A DNA stretch of 64,000 nucleotides from Sphingobacterium sp. (GCA_031286695.1 JAITTY010000006.1:1054001-1118000), one strand, 5' to 3'; shown: positions 8,360-16,531, numbered from the stretch's first letter. The notes: a model not told the origin generated them from the sequence alone. Numbers and translations: made by a program.

Positions 8360-9223
8360 ATGGAAAAACTAATTAAACCAATGTCAGGCTATTTAGCCTT
8401 ATTGATAGCTGTTGTCTCCTTTGTGGCAGCTATATTCTCCTTTGCGAATGTCGAGGCAAGTTCCCTGTATGTGGTACTGGGAGTGGTATTGATGATTGCT
8501 ACTTTTTTTATTTTGAAGGGATTGATGATTATTAATCCAAATCATTCACGTGTGCTGAATTTCTTCGGAAAATATGTAGGTACCGTTAAGGAAAATGGAT
8601 TGTTTTTTGTCAATCCATTGTATTCAACGATTAAAATAAGTCTTCGTTCGGATAACTTACAAGGGCAGACACTGAAAGTAAATGATAAGATGGGAAATCC
8701 AATCGAGATTGGAGCGGTTATCGTATGGCAGGTAGGCGATACGTATAAAGCTGCTTATGATGTAAGTAATTATACATCTTATGTACGCACGCAGAGTGAA
8801 GCAGCAGTAAGACATTTGGCCGGAAGCTTTCCTTATGATAACTTGGAAGATGAAGGAGCGGAGATCACTTTGCGTGAAGGTGGGGATACCGTAAATCATA
8901 TTCTTGAGCAAGAATTGTCGGATCGTTTGGCTCCAGCTGGGGTTATTATTAAGGAGGCGAGAATCAGTCATTTGGCTTATGCTTCCGAAATAGCAGGTGC
9001 TATGCTTCAAAGGCAACAGGCGGCAGCAATTGTGGCAGCAAGGGCAAAGATCGTAGACGGTGCTGTCGGCATGGTGGAAATGGCCTTGCATAAATTGTCT
9101 GAGAAAGATATTGTAGAATTGGACAACGAGAAAAAAGCAGCAATGGTCAGCAATTTAATGGTGGTGCTCTGTGGAGAGAAAGCGGCGACACCAATTGTAA
9201 ATACAGGTACTTTGTACCAATAA
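8360..9223 (+). CDS. SPFH / band 7 membrane protein
   Basis: Encodes 287 residues. Two hydrophobic N-terminal segments (about 10-30 and 37-58) anchor an SPFH domain (about 60-230) with NPNHSRVLNFFGKYVGTV, the hydrophobic GLFFVNPLYS and a coiled-coil-like stretch rich in Ala (GAMLQRQQAAAIVAARAKIVDGAVGMVE). SPFH proteins assemble into membrane rings and microdomains and often modulate proteases. A 58-residue ribbon-helix-helix-like gene begins 10 bases after the stop and the two share a terminator, so they form an operon. Specific function unknown. Confidence 0.85.
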   Translation: MEKLIKPMSGYLALLIAVVSFVAAIFSFANVEASSLYVVLGVVLMIATFFILKGLMIINPNHSRVLNFFGKYVGTVKENGLFFVNPLYSTIKISLRSDNLQGQTLKVNDKMGNPIEIGAVIVWQVGDTYKAAYDVSNYTSYVRTQSEAAVRHLAGSFPYDNLEDEGAEITLREGGDTVNHILEQELSDRLAPAGVIIKEARISHLAYASEIAGAMLQRQQAAAIVAARAKIVDGAVGMVEMALHKLSEKDIVELDNEKKAAMVSNLMVVLCGEKAATPIVNTGTLYQ

Positions 9224-9233
9224 ACGAAATGAA

Positions 9234-9410
9234 ATGGCGGATAAGAAAAACTTTATGCTACGCTTAGACGACCAGATGTACAAAGCATTGGAAAAATGGG
9301 CGGCGGATGAGTTTAGAAGTGTTAATGGGCAGATAGAATATCTTTTACATAAAGCGCTGCAAGAAAATAAAAGATTGGGTGCAGAAAAAAAGGCTGCTGA
9401 TAAGAAATAG
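9234..9410 (+). CDS. Small Arc-type ribbon-helix-helix protein
   Basis: Encodes 58 residues, starting ATG 9234 only 10 bases after the SPFH stop and ending TAG 9408-9410. The peptide begins MADKKNFMLRLDDQMYKALE, the pattern of an RHH beta-strand (NFMLRLD) followed by helix 1, then SVNGQIEYLLHKALQEN as helix 2; the tail is Lys-rich. Arc-like proteins of this length bind DNA as dimers. It sits between the SPFH gene and a strong terminator, so it is translated from the same mRNA. It may regulate that operon or adapt to the SPFH protein; neither is shown. Confidence 0.75.
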   Translation: MADKKNFMLRLDDQMYKALEKWAADEFRSVNGQIEYLLHKALQENKRLGAEKKAADKK

Positions 9411-9432
9411 CATAGAGTAAAGAACGAAAACT

Positions 9433-9475
9433 GTACCTTTGGCTTCGTAATCGACAAAGCCAAAGGTACTTTTTA
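9433..9475 (+). terminator. Terminator after SPFH-RHH operon
   Basis: A 13-bp perfect stem (GTACCTTTGGCTT, 9433-9445, with 9457-9469) and an 11-base loop are followed by TTTTTT. Confidence 0.9.
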
Positions 9476-9498
9476 TTTTAATGTTTTAACGATAAAAG

Positions 9499-10209
9499 AT
9501 GAATGTTAATCCAGCGTACAAGTTATTGGTCGTAAGTACAAGTACGATCTATGGTAGTGAGTTTTTAGCTTATATTAAGCAAGATTTTGTAGAATTTATT
9601 CAGTCAGACGAATTACTATTTATCCCTTTTGCGCGACCTTCGGGAATTTCGTTTGATGACTATACGGCTAAGGTGCAGAACGCGCTGAAAGATAAGGGTA
9701 TAACGGTTAGGGGGCTACATGAGTTTCATAACATGAAGAAGGCTATTCAGGATGCTAAAGCTATTTTTATCGGTGGTGGGAATACATTTCTACTCTTAAA
9801 AACGCTATATGATCTGGATTTGGTACAGCAATTGCGCGTACAAGTAGCAAAGGGGATTCCATATGTCGGTACATCTGCGGGGTCCAATTTGACCGGACTA
9901 ACAATAGGAACTACAAATGATATGCCTATTGTTTATCCGCCTAGTTTTGACGCACTGGGTTTTTTACCTTTTAATATCAATCCACATTATTTGGATCCAG
10001 ATCCAAATTCTACACATAAAGGAGAGACGAGAGAAACGCGAATTCAGGAGTTTCATCAGTTTAATGCCCAGCCAGTCATAGGTTTGCGTGAAGGTAGCTG
10101 GTTGTACGTAAATGACGGGAACATTGTACTGCAAGGTGATTTAACAGCACGGTTGTTTAAAGCGGGGCTTGAACCTGTAGAGCTAGCACCTGGATTAATT
10201 AATTTTTAA
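9499..10209 (+). CDS. pepE: Dipeptidase E (alpha-aspartyl dipeptidase)
   Basis: Encodes 236 residues of the S51 serine peptidase family, which cleaves Asp-X dipeptides with an N-terminal aspartate in the cytoplasm. The nucleophile elbow is visible as PYVGTSAGSN with Ser126; the oxyanion/flavodoxin-like glycine segment is FIGGGNTFLLL; the C-terminal part carries INPHYLDPDP and GLREGSWL. Length and motif order match PepE. The gene stands alone between the SPFH terminator and the mgtE promoter. A short GC palindrome (TTCCCATGGGAA, 10293-10304) follows with a few T residues and could end transcription weakly. Confidence 0.9.
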   Translation: MNVNPAYKLLVVSTSTIYGSEFLAYIKQDFVEFIQSDELLFIPFARPSGISFDDYTAKVQNALKDKGITVRGLHEFHNMKKAIQDAKAIFIGGGNTFLLLKTLYDLDLVQQLRVQVAKGIPYVGTSAGSNLTGLTIGTTNDMPIVYPPSFDALGFLPFNINPHYLDPDPNSTHKGETRETRIQEFHQFNAQPVIGLREGSWLYVNDGNIVLQGDLTARLFKAGLEPVELAPGLINF

Positions 10210-10320
10210 GATATTGTAAAGTCAATGGGCTTAGGAAGTCAAATGCACCGTTCAGCGTAGTGGTAGGTGATTTTATGAAAAGCTGGCCGTAATTCCCATG
10301 GGAAAAAATAGTTTTTCAGA

Positions 10321-10353
10321 TTGTTGAAAATCATACAAAATAAGCTACTTTTG
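10321..10353 (+). promoter_or_regulatory. mgtE promoter
   Basis: TTGTTG at 10321-10326, a 19-base spacer and TACTTTTG at 10346-10353 match the Bacteroidota sigma-ABfr consensus (TTG...TAnnTTTG) at the expected spacing, 27 bases upstream of the mgtE ATG. Confidence 0.7.
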
Positions 10354-10380
10354 CGCTAAATCCATTAAAATTTTCTTCCA

Positions 10381-11697
10381 ATGGAACAAAATTCAGCATT
10401 ACACCCAGCCGATATCGCGGAAGAAATATCGCGTTTAAGTAAGGGAGAACAACATCAACAGTTTATGGACTATCCTTTGGAGGATAGATTGGAGATCTTT
10501 TCTTTTTTTGAAATGGATGTTCAATATACGTTAATCAAATCCATGACGGAACATGAACTGTCCGAATTGCTGAATAATTTGAAGCCGGATACGCGTAATG
10601 AATTACTGTCTGAATTGCCTGATGATCTGATCAAGTATCTGATCAATCTATTGAATGAGCGCGAGAAGCAGATGGCTTTGGAGCTGATTGGTTATAAAGA
10701 GGACAGTATTGCCCGACTTATGACGCCAATGTATGTTCAAGTTCGTCCTTATTATACCGTGGATGATGTTTTTCGGCATATCAAGGTGTTTGGAAGGAAG
10801 GCCGAAACGCTTAATTTTATTTACGTAGTTGACGAGAAAAACGTGTTGATCGATGACTTAAAAATTGGTCAATTACTACTGTCGGATTCTTCTACTAAGA
10901 TTTCCGACTTAATTGATTACAATTTTGCCGCGATTAAGGCCTCTACACCCATGGAAGAGGCATTCGAGATTTTTCAAAAATATGACCGAAGTGCTTTGCC
11001 TATCGTTACAGAAGCAGGGGTATTGGTTGGAATTGTGACATTTGATGATGTGTTGGATCGAATTGAAGATCGGGATACAGAAGATATTCAGCGATTTGGA
11101 GGGATGGAAGAATTGGATCTGGCTTATACTAAAACTCCTTTGTTGCAATTGATTCAAAAAAGAGCCGGCTGGTTAATCATCTTGTTTTTTAGCGAAATGC
11201 TTACAGCCTCTGCAATGGGCTTTTTTGAAGGAGAATTGGAAAAGGCGGTTGTACTTGCTTTATTTGTTCCTTTAATTATATCCAGTGGCGGTAATTCTGG
11301 GTCGCAGGCGGCATCTTTAATTATTCGTGCCATGGCGCTCGGTGAGTTAAAGCTGAAAGATTGGTGGTACGTGATGAAGCGCGAAGTTTCTTCTGGTTTG
11401 ATCTTAGGTGGGATATTAGGTTCGATCGGATTTCTACGCATATTGGCCTGGCATTTTCTTGGTCTGTATGACTATGGCCCTTATTGGATTTCAATTGGTT
11501 TTACGGTTGCTGTTTCCTTATTGTTTATCGTTTTATGGGGGACTTTGTCAGGATCGTTTATTCCATTTATCCTACGTCGGTTCGGATTGGATCCAGCGAC
11601 GGCATCAGCGCCATTTGTAGCTACATTGGTGGATGTTTCCGGATTAATCATCTATTTTACCGTTGCTGCATTCTTTCTGCATGGAAAACTCCTGTAG
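10381..11697 (+). CDS. mgtE: Magnesium transporter MgtE
   Basis: Encodes 438 residues. The order is that of MgtE: an N-terminal superhelical domain (about 10-125) containing LNNLKPDTRNELLSELPDD, two CBS domains (about 130-250; LMTPMYVQVRPYYTVDDVF and DRSALPIVTEAGVLVGIVTFDDVLD), a connecting plug helix, and a five-helix membrane domain from about residue 265 containing PLIISSGGNSGSQAASLIIRA, the pore signature, and a last helix ending DPATASAPFVATLVDVSGLIIYF. It is a homodimeric Mg2+ channel of the inner membrane gated by cytosolic Mg2+. It has its own promoter and terminator; no Mg2+ riboswitch is apparent. Confidence 0.95.
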   Translation: MEQNSALHPADIAEEISRLSKGEQHQQFMDYPLEDRLEIFSFFEMDVQYTLIKSMTEHELSELLNNLKPDTRNELLSELPDDLIKYLINLLNEREKQMALELIGYKEDSIARLMTPMYVQVRPYYTVDDVFRHIKVFGRKAETLNFIYVVDEKNVLIDDLKIGQLLLSDSSTKISDLIDYNFAAIKASTPMEEAFEIFQKYDRSALPIVTEAGVLVGIVTFDDVLDRIEDRDTEDIQRFGGMEELDLAYTKTPLLQLIQKRAGWLIILFFSEMLTASAMGFFEGELEKAVVLALFVPLIISSGGNSGSQAASLIIRAMALGELKLKDWWYVMKREVSSGLILGGILGSIGFLRILAWHFLGLYDYGPYWISIGFTVAVSLLFIVLWGTLSGSFIPFILRRFGLDPATASAPFVATLVDVSGLIIYFTVAAFFLHGKLL

Positions 11698-11721
11698 TGC
11701 GATTATAAGATTTAACTTAAA

Positions 11722-11757
11722 AAGCCTAAAACATACTTATGATTTAGGCTTTTTTTA
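11722..11757 (+). terminator. Terminator after mgtE
   Basis: A 9-bp stem (AAGCCTAAA, 11722-11730, with TTTAGGCTT, 11743-11751) is followed by a run of T to 11757. Confidence 0.8.
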
Positions 11758-11913
11758 TAAAAAAAATCTTGTGTTTTTATTAAATTCATCCACCCATTCA
11801 TTGTGGTCTGTCTTCTTCTTAGCATGTCTTTTGTCTTACCTTGTTTTTATTTGAAGTAGTTCATAATGGGATACAAGGAGATAGACTGAGAAGCTGAAAG
11901 TATGTTGTTTTGT

Positions 11914-13152
11914 TTATAAATTGAGTCTGCGGTATAATTTTTCTTTTAAACCGCCTTTTTGTGCAATATAAATTCCTTTTTTTCCGGAAAACAAAAATGC
12001 GGTTATACAGGCTATTACGATAAATAAAATAGGTTGAATCCCAAATAACTCATATCCCATGACAATACAGGCTAAAGGGGTGTTTGTTGCGCCTGAAAAT
12101 ACAGCTACAAAGCCCATAGCGGCTAGCAGACTGATTGGAAGTGGAATAACGGCGCTTAACGCACTCCCCAAGGTTGCTCCAATAAAAAACAACGGGGTGA
12201 CTTCTCCGCCTTTAAACCCGGCCGAAAGGGTGAAAGTCGTCAAAAGTAATTTGATGATAAAGTCATAATAGTTCGACTGATCGACAAATGCGTGCTGAAT
12301 CATCGGGATACCCAGTCCAATATAGTTGCTGCTATGGAATAAAGTAATGATAAGTACCAAAATAATACCACCAATCACAGGCCTAAGTAGCGTATACTTA
12401 ATTCGTTTGAATTGAAGGCTAAAGAAATCGCTGGCAAATGTAAAGAGCCATGCTGTAACACCGAATAGAATGCCTGCTGCGAGACTAAATCCGATATTAG
12501 TCAAGGAAAGCATTGGAATAACATCATGGATTGGATAGTGGGTGTGTGGAATATTCCACAATTGACAGCTAAAATTAGCGAGATAGGCTGTAAATAAACA
12601 AGGAATTATACCAAAATATCTTTTTTTCCCAATAAGTAGAACCTCTAAACCGAATATGGTTCCGGCTAATGGTGTGCCAAATACAGCGGCAAAGCCTGCA
12701 GTTATGCCGATTGAAATTAAGATACGACGTTCAGTTTTATCGAATTCAAACCAGCGATTGAGCTGATCGGAAACTGCTCCGCCTATCTGTACGGCAGTTC
12801 CTTCACGACCTGCCGAACCGCCAAACAAATGCGTAAGCAGAGTTCCGAATAGGACGAGAGGTGCCATGATAAGCGGAATGCGGCGTTGGGGATGAAGGTA
12901 TTCTTCAATTAGGAGGTTATTACCTTTACTTGATGGATTGCCCCAATGCTTATAGGACAATGCTATGGCAAATCCCGCTAGAGGAAGTCCATAAATTATC
13001 CAAGGATGAGCTTCTCGGTATTGCGTTACCCAATTGAGGGAAAAGAGAAAAAACGCACAAATAGAGCCTACGATGAAACCTATCGCACTACAGGAGATAA
13101 GCCATTTAAGAAAAAAATGAAGATTGCTTTGATTTGAATGTGTTATAGCCAT
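11914..13152 (-). CDS. ClC-family antiporter, probably fluoride-specific (ClC-F/EriC-F)
   Basis: Encodes 412 residues with about 10-11 hydrophobic segments. The ClC gating-glutamate motif is GSAGREGTAVQIGG with Glu117; typical chloride ClCs have GREGP, whereas Thr after GREG is a mark of the fluoride-exporting subclass. The selectivity-filter GSGIP of chloride ClCs is replaced here by GNNLL (about 77-81). The later motifs GGEVTPLFFIG and NTPLACIVMGYELFG are present, and there is no C-terminal CBS domain. This subclass exports F- in exchange for H+ at the inner membrane to protect cells from fluoride. The gene has its own promoter and a fluoride riboswitch in its leader, which strongly supports the fluoride assignment. 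Confidence 0.9.
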   Translation of the reverse strand: MAITHSNQSNLHFFLKWLISCSAIGFIVGSICAFFLFSLNWVTQYREAHPWIIYGLPLAGFAIALSYKHWGNPSSKGNNLLIEEYLHPQRRIPLIMAPLVLFGTLLTHLFGGSAGREGTAVQIGGAVSDQLNRWFEFDKTERRILISIGITAGFAAVFGTPLAGTIFGLEVLLIGKKRYFGIIPCLFTAYLANFSCQLWNIPHTHYPIHDVIPMLSLTNIGFSLAAGILFGVTAWLFTFASDFFSLQFKRIKYTLLRPVIGGIILVLIITLFHSSNYIGLGIPMIQHAFVDQSNYYDFIIKLLLTTFTLSAGFKGGEVTPLFFIGATLGSALSAVIPLPISLLAAMGFVAVFSGATNTPLACIVMGYELFGIQPILFIVIACITAFLFSGKKGIYIAQKGGLKEKLYRRLNL

Positions 13153-13192
13153 AAGTCTACACTTTATATAAAATTGTTGTTTTATACTAAAA

Positions 13193-13244
13193 TAGTAGAC
13201 GTCATCAGCTTATTAGGGCGGTTCAAGGCAGACATCATTGCCAT
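13193..13244 (-). promoter_or_regulatory. Fluoride (crcB) riboswitch aptamer
   Basis: Read on the minus strand, the leader shows all conserved blocks of the fluoride aptamer in order: stem 1 with loop GGCAATGATGTCTGCC (13242-13227), the linker AACCGCC, then CTGATGAC followed by GTCTAC (to 13195). The loop GATGTC can pair with the 3-prime GACGTC (one G-U) to form the aptamer's pseudoknot. Stem 2 is short (GC/GC around CCTAATAA), the weakest part of the match. It starts about 10 bases after a TAnnTTTG box and ends about 43 bases before the ClC start codon. Fluoride binding should raise expression of the transporter. Confidence 0.88.
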
Positions 13245-13252
13245 ATTTAGTT

Positions 13253-13283
13253 CAAATCTACAAAAAACGAATGATAATAGCAA
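13253..13283 (-). promoter_or_regulatory. Promoter of the riboswitch-ClC transcript
   Basis: On the minus strand TTG (13283-13281), a 20-base spacer and TAGATTTG (13260-13253) match the Bacteroidota consensus. The predicted start of transcription lies at about 13246, directly at the 5-prime edge of the aptamer. The -7 box includes the TAG stop of the upstream DUF423 gene, so the promoter is embedded in that gene's end. Confidence 0.7.
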
Positions 13284-13632
13284 CCCAGCCTGCGATCATA
13301 AGTAATCCGCCAAGCGGAGTAATTGGGCCAAGAAACTTTAGATTTTTTTTCCAGTATTCAGCAAACGATAGAAAATATATACTTACCGAGAATAAAAGAG
13401 TTCCTAGTGTGATTAGATAAAATGCTACTCGTTCAGACTGAAGATCAAAGGGGAAATTGAATCCTAGGATCAATAGTGTAAGAGCAGAATACATTTGATA
13501 TCGAACGCCGACCTCAAAGGATTCCAGCTTTTCAGCCGATAGAATTTTTTTGAATGCATGAGCTCCAAATGCACCAAGGATGATAGCAAGGCCGCCAAAT
13601 AGTGCGGCTGTAATGATGACAACGTTTTGCAT
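13258..13632 (-). CDS. DUF423 (YgdD/TMEM256-like) membrane protein
   Basis: Encodes 124 residues with four hydrophobic segments. It starts MQNVVIITAALFGGLAIILGAFGAHAFKKIL, where the GAFGAHAFK motif is diagnostic of DUF423, and ends with GPITPLGGLLMIAGWVAIII. It is a small inner-membrane protein of unknown function. It lies 11 bases after the ElaA-type gene on the same strand. Its last codons overlap the promoter of the downstream ClC gene. Confidence 0.85.
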   Translation of the reverse strand: MQNVVIITAALFGGLAIILGAFGAHAFKKILSAEKLESFEVGVRYQMYSALTLLILGFNFPFDLQSERVAFYLITLGTLLFSVSIYFLSFAEYWKKNLKFLGPITPLGGLLMIAGWVAIIIRFL

Positions 13633-13643
13633 ACCTAAGTTTA

Positions 13644-14096
13644 CTAAATTGCGGGTTTGATCATATCAATATGAAGGATTCCATAATCAGGGTAGGGCTC
13701 GGAGATTTGTTTAAACCCTAATTTTTCATAAAAGGATTTTAAATGAAATTGCGCACCTATCTGTATCTCACCTTCACCAAATTCTTTATAGAGAGATTCG
13801 ATGGAATGAATCATTAATTGTTTACTCAAACCAGTTCCACGAGCTTCCTCGGCGACGATAACCCGACCAATCGAAGCTTGTGGGTAGGAAAGGCCAGGAG
13901 GAACTAATCTCGTGTATGCTATAATACGATCATCTTGTTCTGTCCACAGATGTAGACAAGCAAAATCTTTATCGTCCAATTCAGGATATAAGCATTCCTG
14001 TTCCAAAACAAAAACTTCCATTCGAAGCTTTAAAATACGATATAATTCTTTCGTGTTGAGTTCGTCAAAACTCTTTAGATTCCACTGAAAAGCCAT
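13644..14096 (-). CDS. ElaA-type GNAT N-acetyltransferase
   Basis: Encodes 150 residues. The N-terminus has the ElaA pattern (LNTKELYRILKLRMEVFVLEQECLYPELDDKD), followed by the GNAT acetyl-CoA loop GRVIVAEEARGTGLSKQLM (Q/R-x-x-G-x-G/A form) and SFYEKLGFKQISEPYPDYGILHIDM. The family transfers an acetyl group from acetyl-CoA; the acceptor of ElaA is not firmly known. It starts an apparent two-gene unit with DUF423, separated from the YqeY gene upstream by a strong terminator. Confidence 0.85.
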   Translation of the reverse strand: MAFQWNLKSFDELNTKELYRILKLRMEVFVLEQECLYPELDDKDFACLHLWTEQDDRIIAYTRLVPPGLSYPQASIGRVIVAEEARGTGLSKQLMIHSIESLYKEFGEGEIQIGAQFHLKSFYEKLGFKQISEPYPDYGILHIDMIKPAI

Positions 14097-14104
14097 AATT
14101 GAAA

Positions 14105-14172
14105 TAAAAATAGAGTCAAATTATGTAATCGATATGGCTGGAAAGACATATCCAATTTAATTTGACTCTATT
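14105..14172 (-). terminator. Long composite terminator hairpin after YqeY gene
   Basis: A 15-bp perfect outer inverted repeat (AATAGAGTCAAATTA, 14109-14123, with 14158-14172) encloses a smaller hairpin (GATATG 14131-14136 with CATATC 14147-14152). On the minus strand it is followed by TTTTTATTT. It ends the YqeY transcript. Confidence 0.75.
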
Positions 14173-14184
14173 GATTTAAGAGTT

Positions 14185-14634
14185 TTATGCGAGAAGACTT
14201 TTAACGACTTCAGAGATTGTTTTGCCATCAGCTTGTCCTGCAAGCTTTTGATTTGTCGCACCCATTACTTTACCCATATCTTTAATGGAAGAAGCCCCTG
14301 TTTCAGCGATAATTGCTTTGACCACGGTCTCAACTTCTTCTTTACTTAACTGTTTGGGCAGATAAGCCTCAATTACTTTTTCTTCCTCGACTTCAATTTC
14401 ATAGAGATCTTCACGGTTTTGAGTCTTATAAATTTCAGCGGATTCGCGACGTTGTTTTACAAGTTTTTGTAAAACTTTAATCTCCGCCTCTTGGTTAAGA
14501 TCTTCCGCATGACCTTTTTCGGTTTTCGCTAAGAGAATAGCTGCTTTAATCGCGCGTAAACCACGTAATTTTGCCGTGTCTTTTGCGATCATTGCCGCCT
14601 TAATGTCTTGATTTATTTGTATTTCTAATGACAT
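14185..14634 (-). CDS. GatB/YqeY domain protein
   Basis: Encodes 149 residues, the normal YqeY length. The N-terminal helical part (MSLEIQINQDIKAAMIAKDTAKLRGLRAIKAAI) and the C-terminal GatB-tail-like domain (EAYLPKQLSKEEVETVV, SIKDMGKVMGATNQKLAGQADGKTISEVVKSLL) identify the family. The C-terminal domain resembles the tRNA-binding tail of the amidotransferase subunit GatB, but the stand-alone protein has no settled function. The gene follows the SDR gene by 10 bases on the same strand and is probably cotranscribed with it. Confidence 0.9.
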   Translation of the reverse strand: MSLEIQINQDIKAAMIAKDTAKLRGLRAIKAAILLAKTEKGHAEDLNQEAEIKVLQKLVKQRRESAEIYKTQNREDLYEIEVEEEKVIEAYLPKQLSKEEVETVVKAIIAETGASSIKDMGKVMGATNQKLAGQADGKTISEVVKSLLA

Positions 14635-14644
14635 GATATTTTAA

Positions 14645-15406
14645 TTATTTTCGATTGACAAGTGTGCCTGTGGCCTGCGCTGTAGGCATTATTAAGAGAT
14701 CGTTGATATTAACATGTGCTGGTCTGGTAATGACGAAAAGGATCGTTTCTGCAATATCTTTCCCAGTCAGGGGTTGTACACCATTGTAAACATTTTTAGC
14801 TCTTTCTCGATCTCCATGAAAACGAACTTCTGAAAACTCAGTCTCTACCATTCCTGGGTCGATAGACGTTACTTTAATACCCTGAGCGAGCAAATCTATA
14901 CGCATCGCTTTAGTCAACGCATCAACAGCGTGTTTTGTCGCACAGTATACATTTCCATTCGGATAAACCTCTTTCCCCGCAATGGATCCTAAATTAACAA
15001 TATGAGCACCGTTTTCGGTATCCATAAGTGGTATCACAGATTTGCTCACATATAGGAGACCTTTTACATTCGTATCAATCATTCTGTCCCAATCTCCGAT
15101 ATCACCATCTTGAATAGGATCCAATCCTTGGCTCAGCCCAGCATTATTGATTAGAATATTTATTTTTTTCCACGCTGGAGGTAGACCATTAATTTGATGT
15201 GCAACTTGTTCTGCATCGCGAACATCAAGCTCAAAAATATGGATCTGAATAGTCGGGTAGGCCGCTAGCAGCGTATCTTTTAATGCTTCCAAACGGTTTA
15301 ACCTTCGCGCGCAAAGTAAAAGATTGTAACCCTCTTTCGCTAAAACTTCGGCACAAGCCTGACCAATTCCTGAACTTGCTCCTGTAATAAAAACTGTTTT
15401 AGTCAT
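14645..15406 (-). CDS. Short-chain dehydrogenase/reductase, YdfG-like
   Basis: Encodes 253 residues from ATG 15406 (MTKTVFITGASSGIGQACAE); an earlier in-frame start at 15451 only adds a non-conserved leader. Classical SDR signatures are present: TGASSGIG cofactor loop, INNAGLSQG, the catalytic Ser in NLGSIAGKE and the YxxxK pair in VYCATKHAVDAL. An Arg pair after the glycine motif (CARRLNR) suggests NADP. The closest well-known type is the NADP-dependent 3-hydroxy acid dehydrogenase YdfG, which oxidises serine- or 3-hydroxy-acid-like substrates; the actual substrate is uncertain. Confidence 0.85.
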   Translation of the reverse strand: MTKTVFITGASSGIGQACAEVLAKEGYNLLLCARRLNRLEALKDTLLAAYPTIQIHIFELDVRDAEQVAHQINGLPPAWKKINILINNAGLSQGLDPIQDGDIGDWDRMIDTNVKGLLYVSKSVIPLMDTENGAHIVNLGSIAGKEVYPNGNVYCATKHAVDALTKAMRIDLLAQGIKVTSIDPGMVETEFSEVRFHGDRERAKNVYNGVQPLTGKDIAETILFVITRPAHVNINDLLIMPTAQATGTLVNRK

Positions 15407-15470
15407 ATATTGTAACTCGTTAATATTAAAAATTAATCCGATTGGACTCAAAACCAGATCTTAGATGGTA

Positions 15471-16211
15471 CTATTTTGTAGCAATATAGATTGTACAGAT
15501 GCCAAATGTTTGCGGTCTAACAATAGTTTCATTAAAACCAGCTTTTTTGTTTATGGCAACGAACTTTTGGCCGTCCGGAAATTGAGCAACAGATTCTGGT
15601 AAGTACTCATATGCACTGGAATCCTTTGAAAAGAATTTCCCGATAGTTGGCGTGATAAATTTGAAATAAAAATTATACAATTGTTTAATTGGGAACTTCT
15701 TTGGATTCGAAAATTCTAAAATAACAGCTTTCCCACCAGGCTTTAATACGCGGTATATGTCTGATAGGCCTTTCTCCAAGTTTTCAAAGTTACGGACACC
15801 AAATGCTACGGTAACAGCATCGAACGTATTATCTTCGAATTGAAGCCTCTCAGAGTCTCCTAACTGAACTTCAAATTGATTCGCTAATTCCTTGCTCGCA
15901 ATTTTTTTCTTAGCGACTTCAAGCATTCCTTGGGAGATATCGACACCAATAATCTTTTTGGGATTCAAGATTTTAATTGATTCCAATGCAAAATCACCAG
16001 TTCCGGTCGCTACATCCAACATCAGTTGCGGTTTTATGGACTTTAAGGCATTGATGGCTTTTTTACGCCATATAATGTCAATACCCAAAGACATGAAATG
16101 GTTTAAAAAATCATAGGAATGAGAGATATTGTCAAACATATCTGCTACCTGTTTCTTCTTCCCATCGTTGGTATCTTTATAGGGTTTTAATGTTGAGGAG
16201 TCGTGCGTCAT
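15471..16211 (-). CDS. menG: Demethylmenaquinone methyltransferase
   Basis: Encodes 246 residues of the UbiE/MenG family, which performs the final C-methylation in menaquinone synthesis using S-adenosylmethionine. Signatures are VADMFDNISHSYDFLNHFMSLG at the N-terminus, the SAM motif LDVATGTGDFALES, FEDNTFDAVTVAFGVRNFEN, and YRVLKPGGKAVILEFSNPK. Bacteroidota use menaquinone, so MenG rather than the ubiquinone activity is expected. It is the first gene of a short minus-strand run with the SDR and YqeY genes. Confidence 0.93.
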   Translation of the reverse strand: MTHDSSTLKPYKDTNDGKKKQVADMFDNISHSYDFLNHFMSLGIDIIWRKKAINALKSIKPQLMLDVATGTGDFALESIKILNPKKIIGVDISQGMLEVAKKKIASKELANQFEVQLGDSERLQFEDNTFDAVTVAFGVRNFENLEKGLSDIYRVLKPGGKAVILEFSNPKKFPIKQLYNFYFKFITPTIGKFFSKDSSAYEYLPESVAQFPDGQKFVAINKKAGFNETIVRPQTFGICTIYIATK

Positions 16212-16394
16212 AGTTACAAAGATACAATATATGAATATTTTTTAGTGCTAAAAAAGGGATTTGTTTTCATATGAAAGTCAGTTTGTTTTGTCGATAGTGG
16301 AGGGTATTAATTTGCTTTTTACCATTTTGCTTATTCACAATGGCTTAAGTTGTTAACATTTTTTAATGCGCTGATTTTAAGTGGTGAATTTTTA

Positions 16395-16428
16395 TTTTCA
16401 ACATCTTTTCAACAGTAAGTGTTGAAAA
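16395..16428. repeat. TTTTCAACA direct and inverted repeats upstream of dnaB
   Basis: TTTTCAACA occurs at 16395-16403 and 16406-16414, and its exact inverse TGTTGAAAA at 16420-16428, all within 34 bases of the 381-base menG-dnaB divergent spacer. It looks like a protein-binding site. The 9-mer differs from a TTTTCCACA-type DnaA box at one position, so a DnaA-like regulator is possible but unproven. The rest of the spacer shows only the promoter box at 16532. Confidence 0.45.
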
Positions 16429-16531
16429 CTCGCCATGTAAATCTGTGTCCTTCAAAGCTTTTTGAGGTTTCGGGTGTGATCGTTGAATTTCTCTGTGTGT
16501 AACTCCGCATGGTGGTGAATTTTATTTTTTA

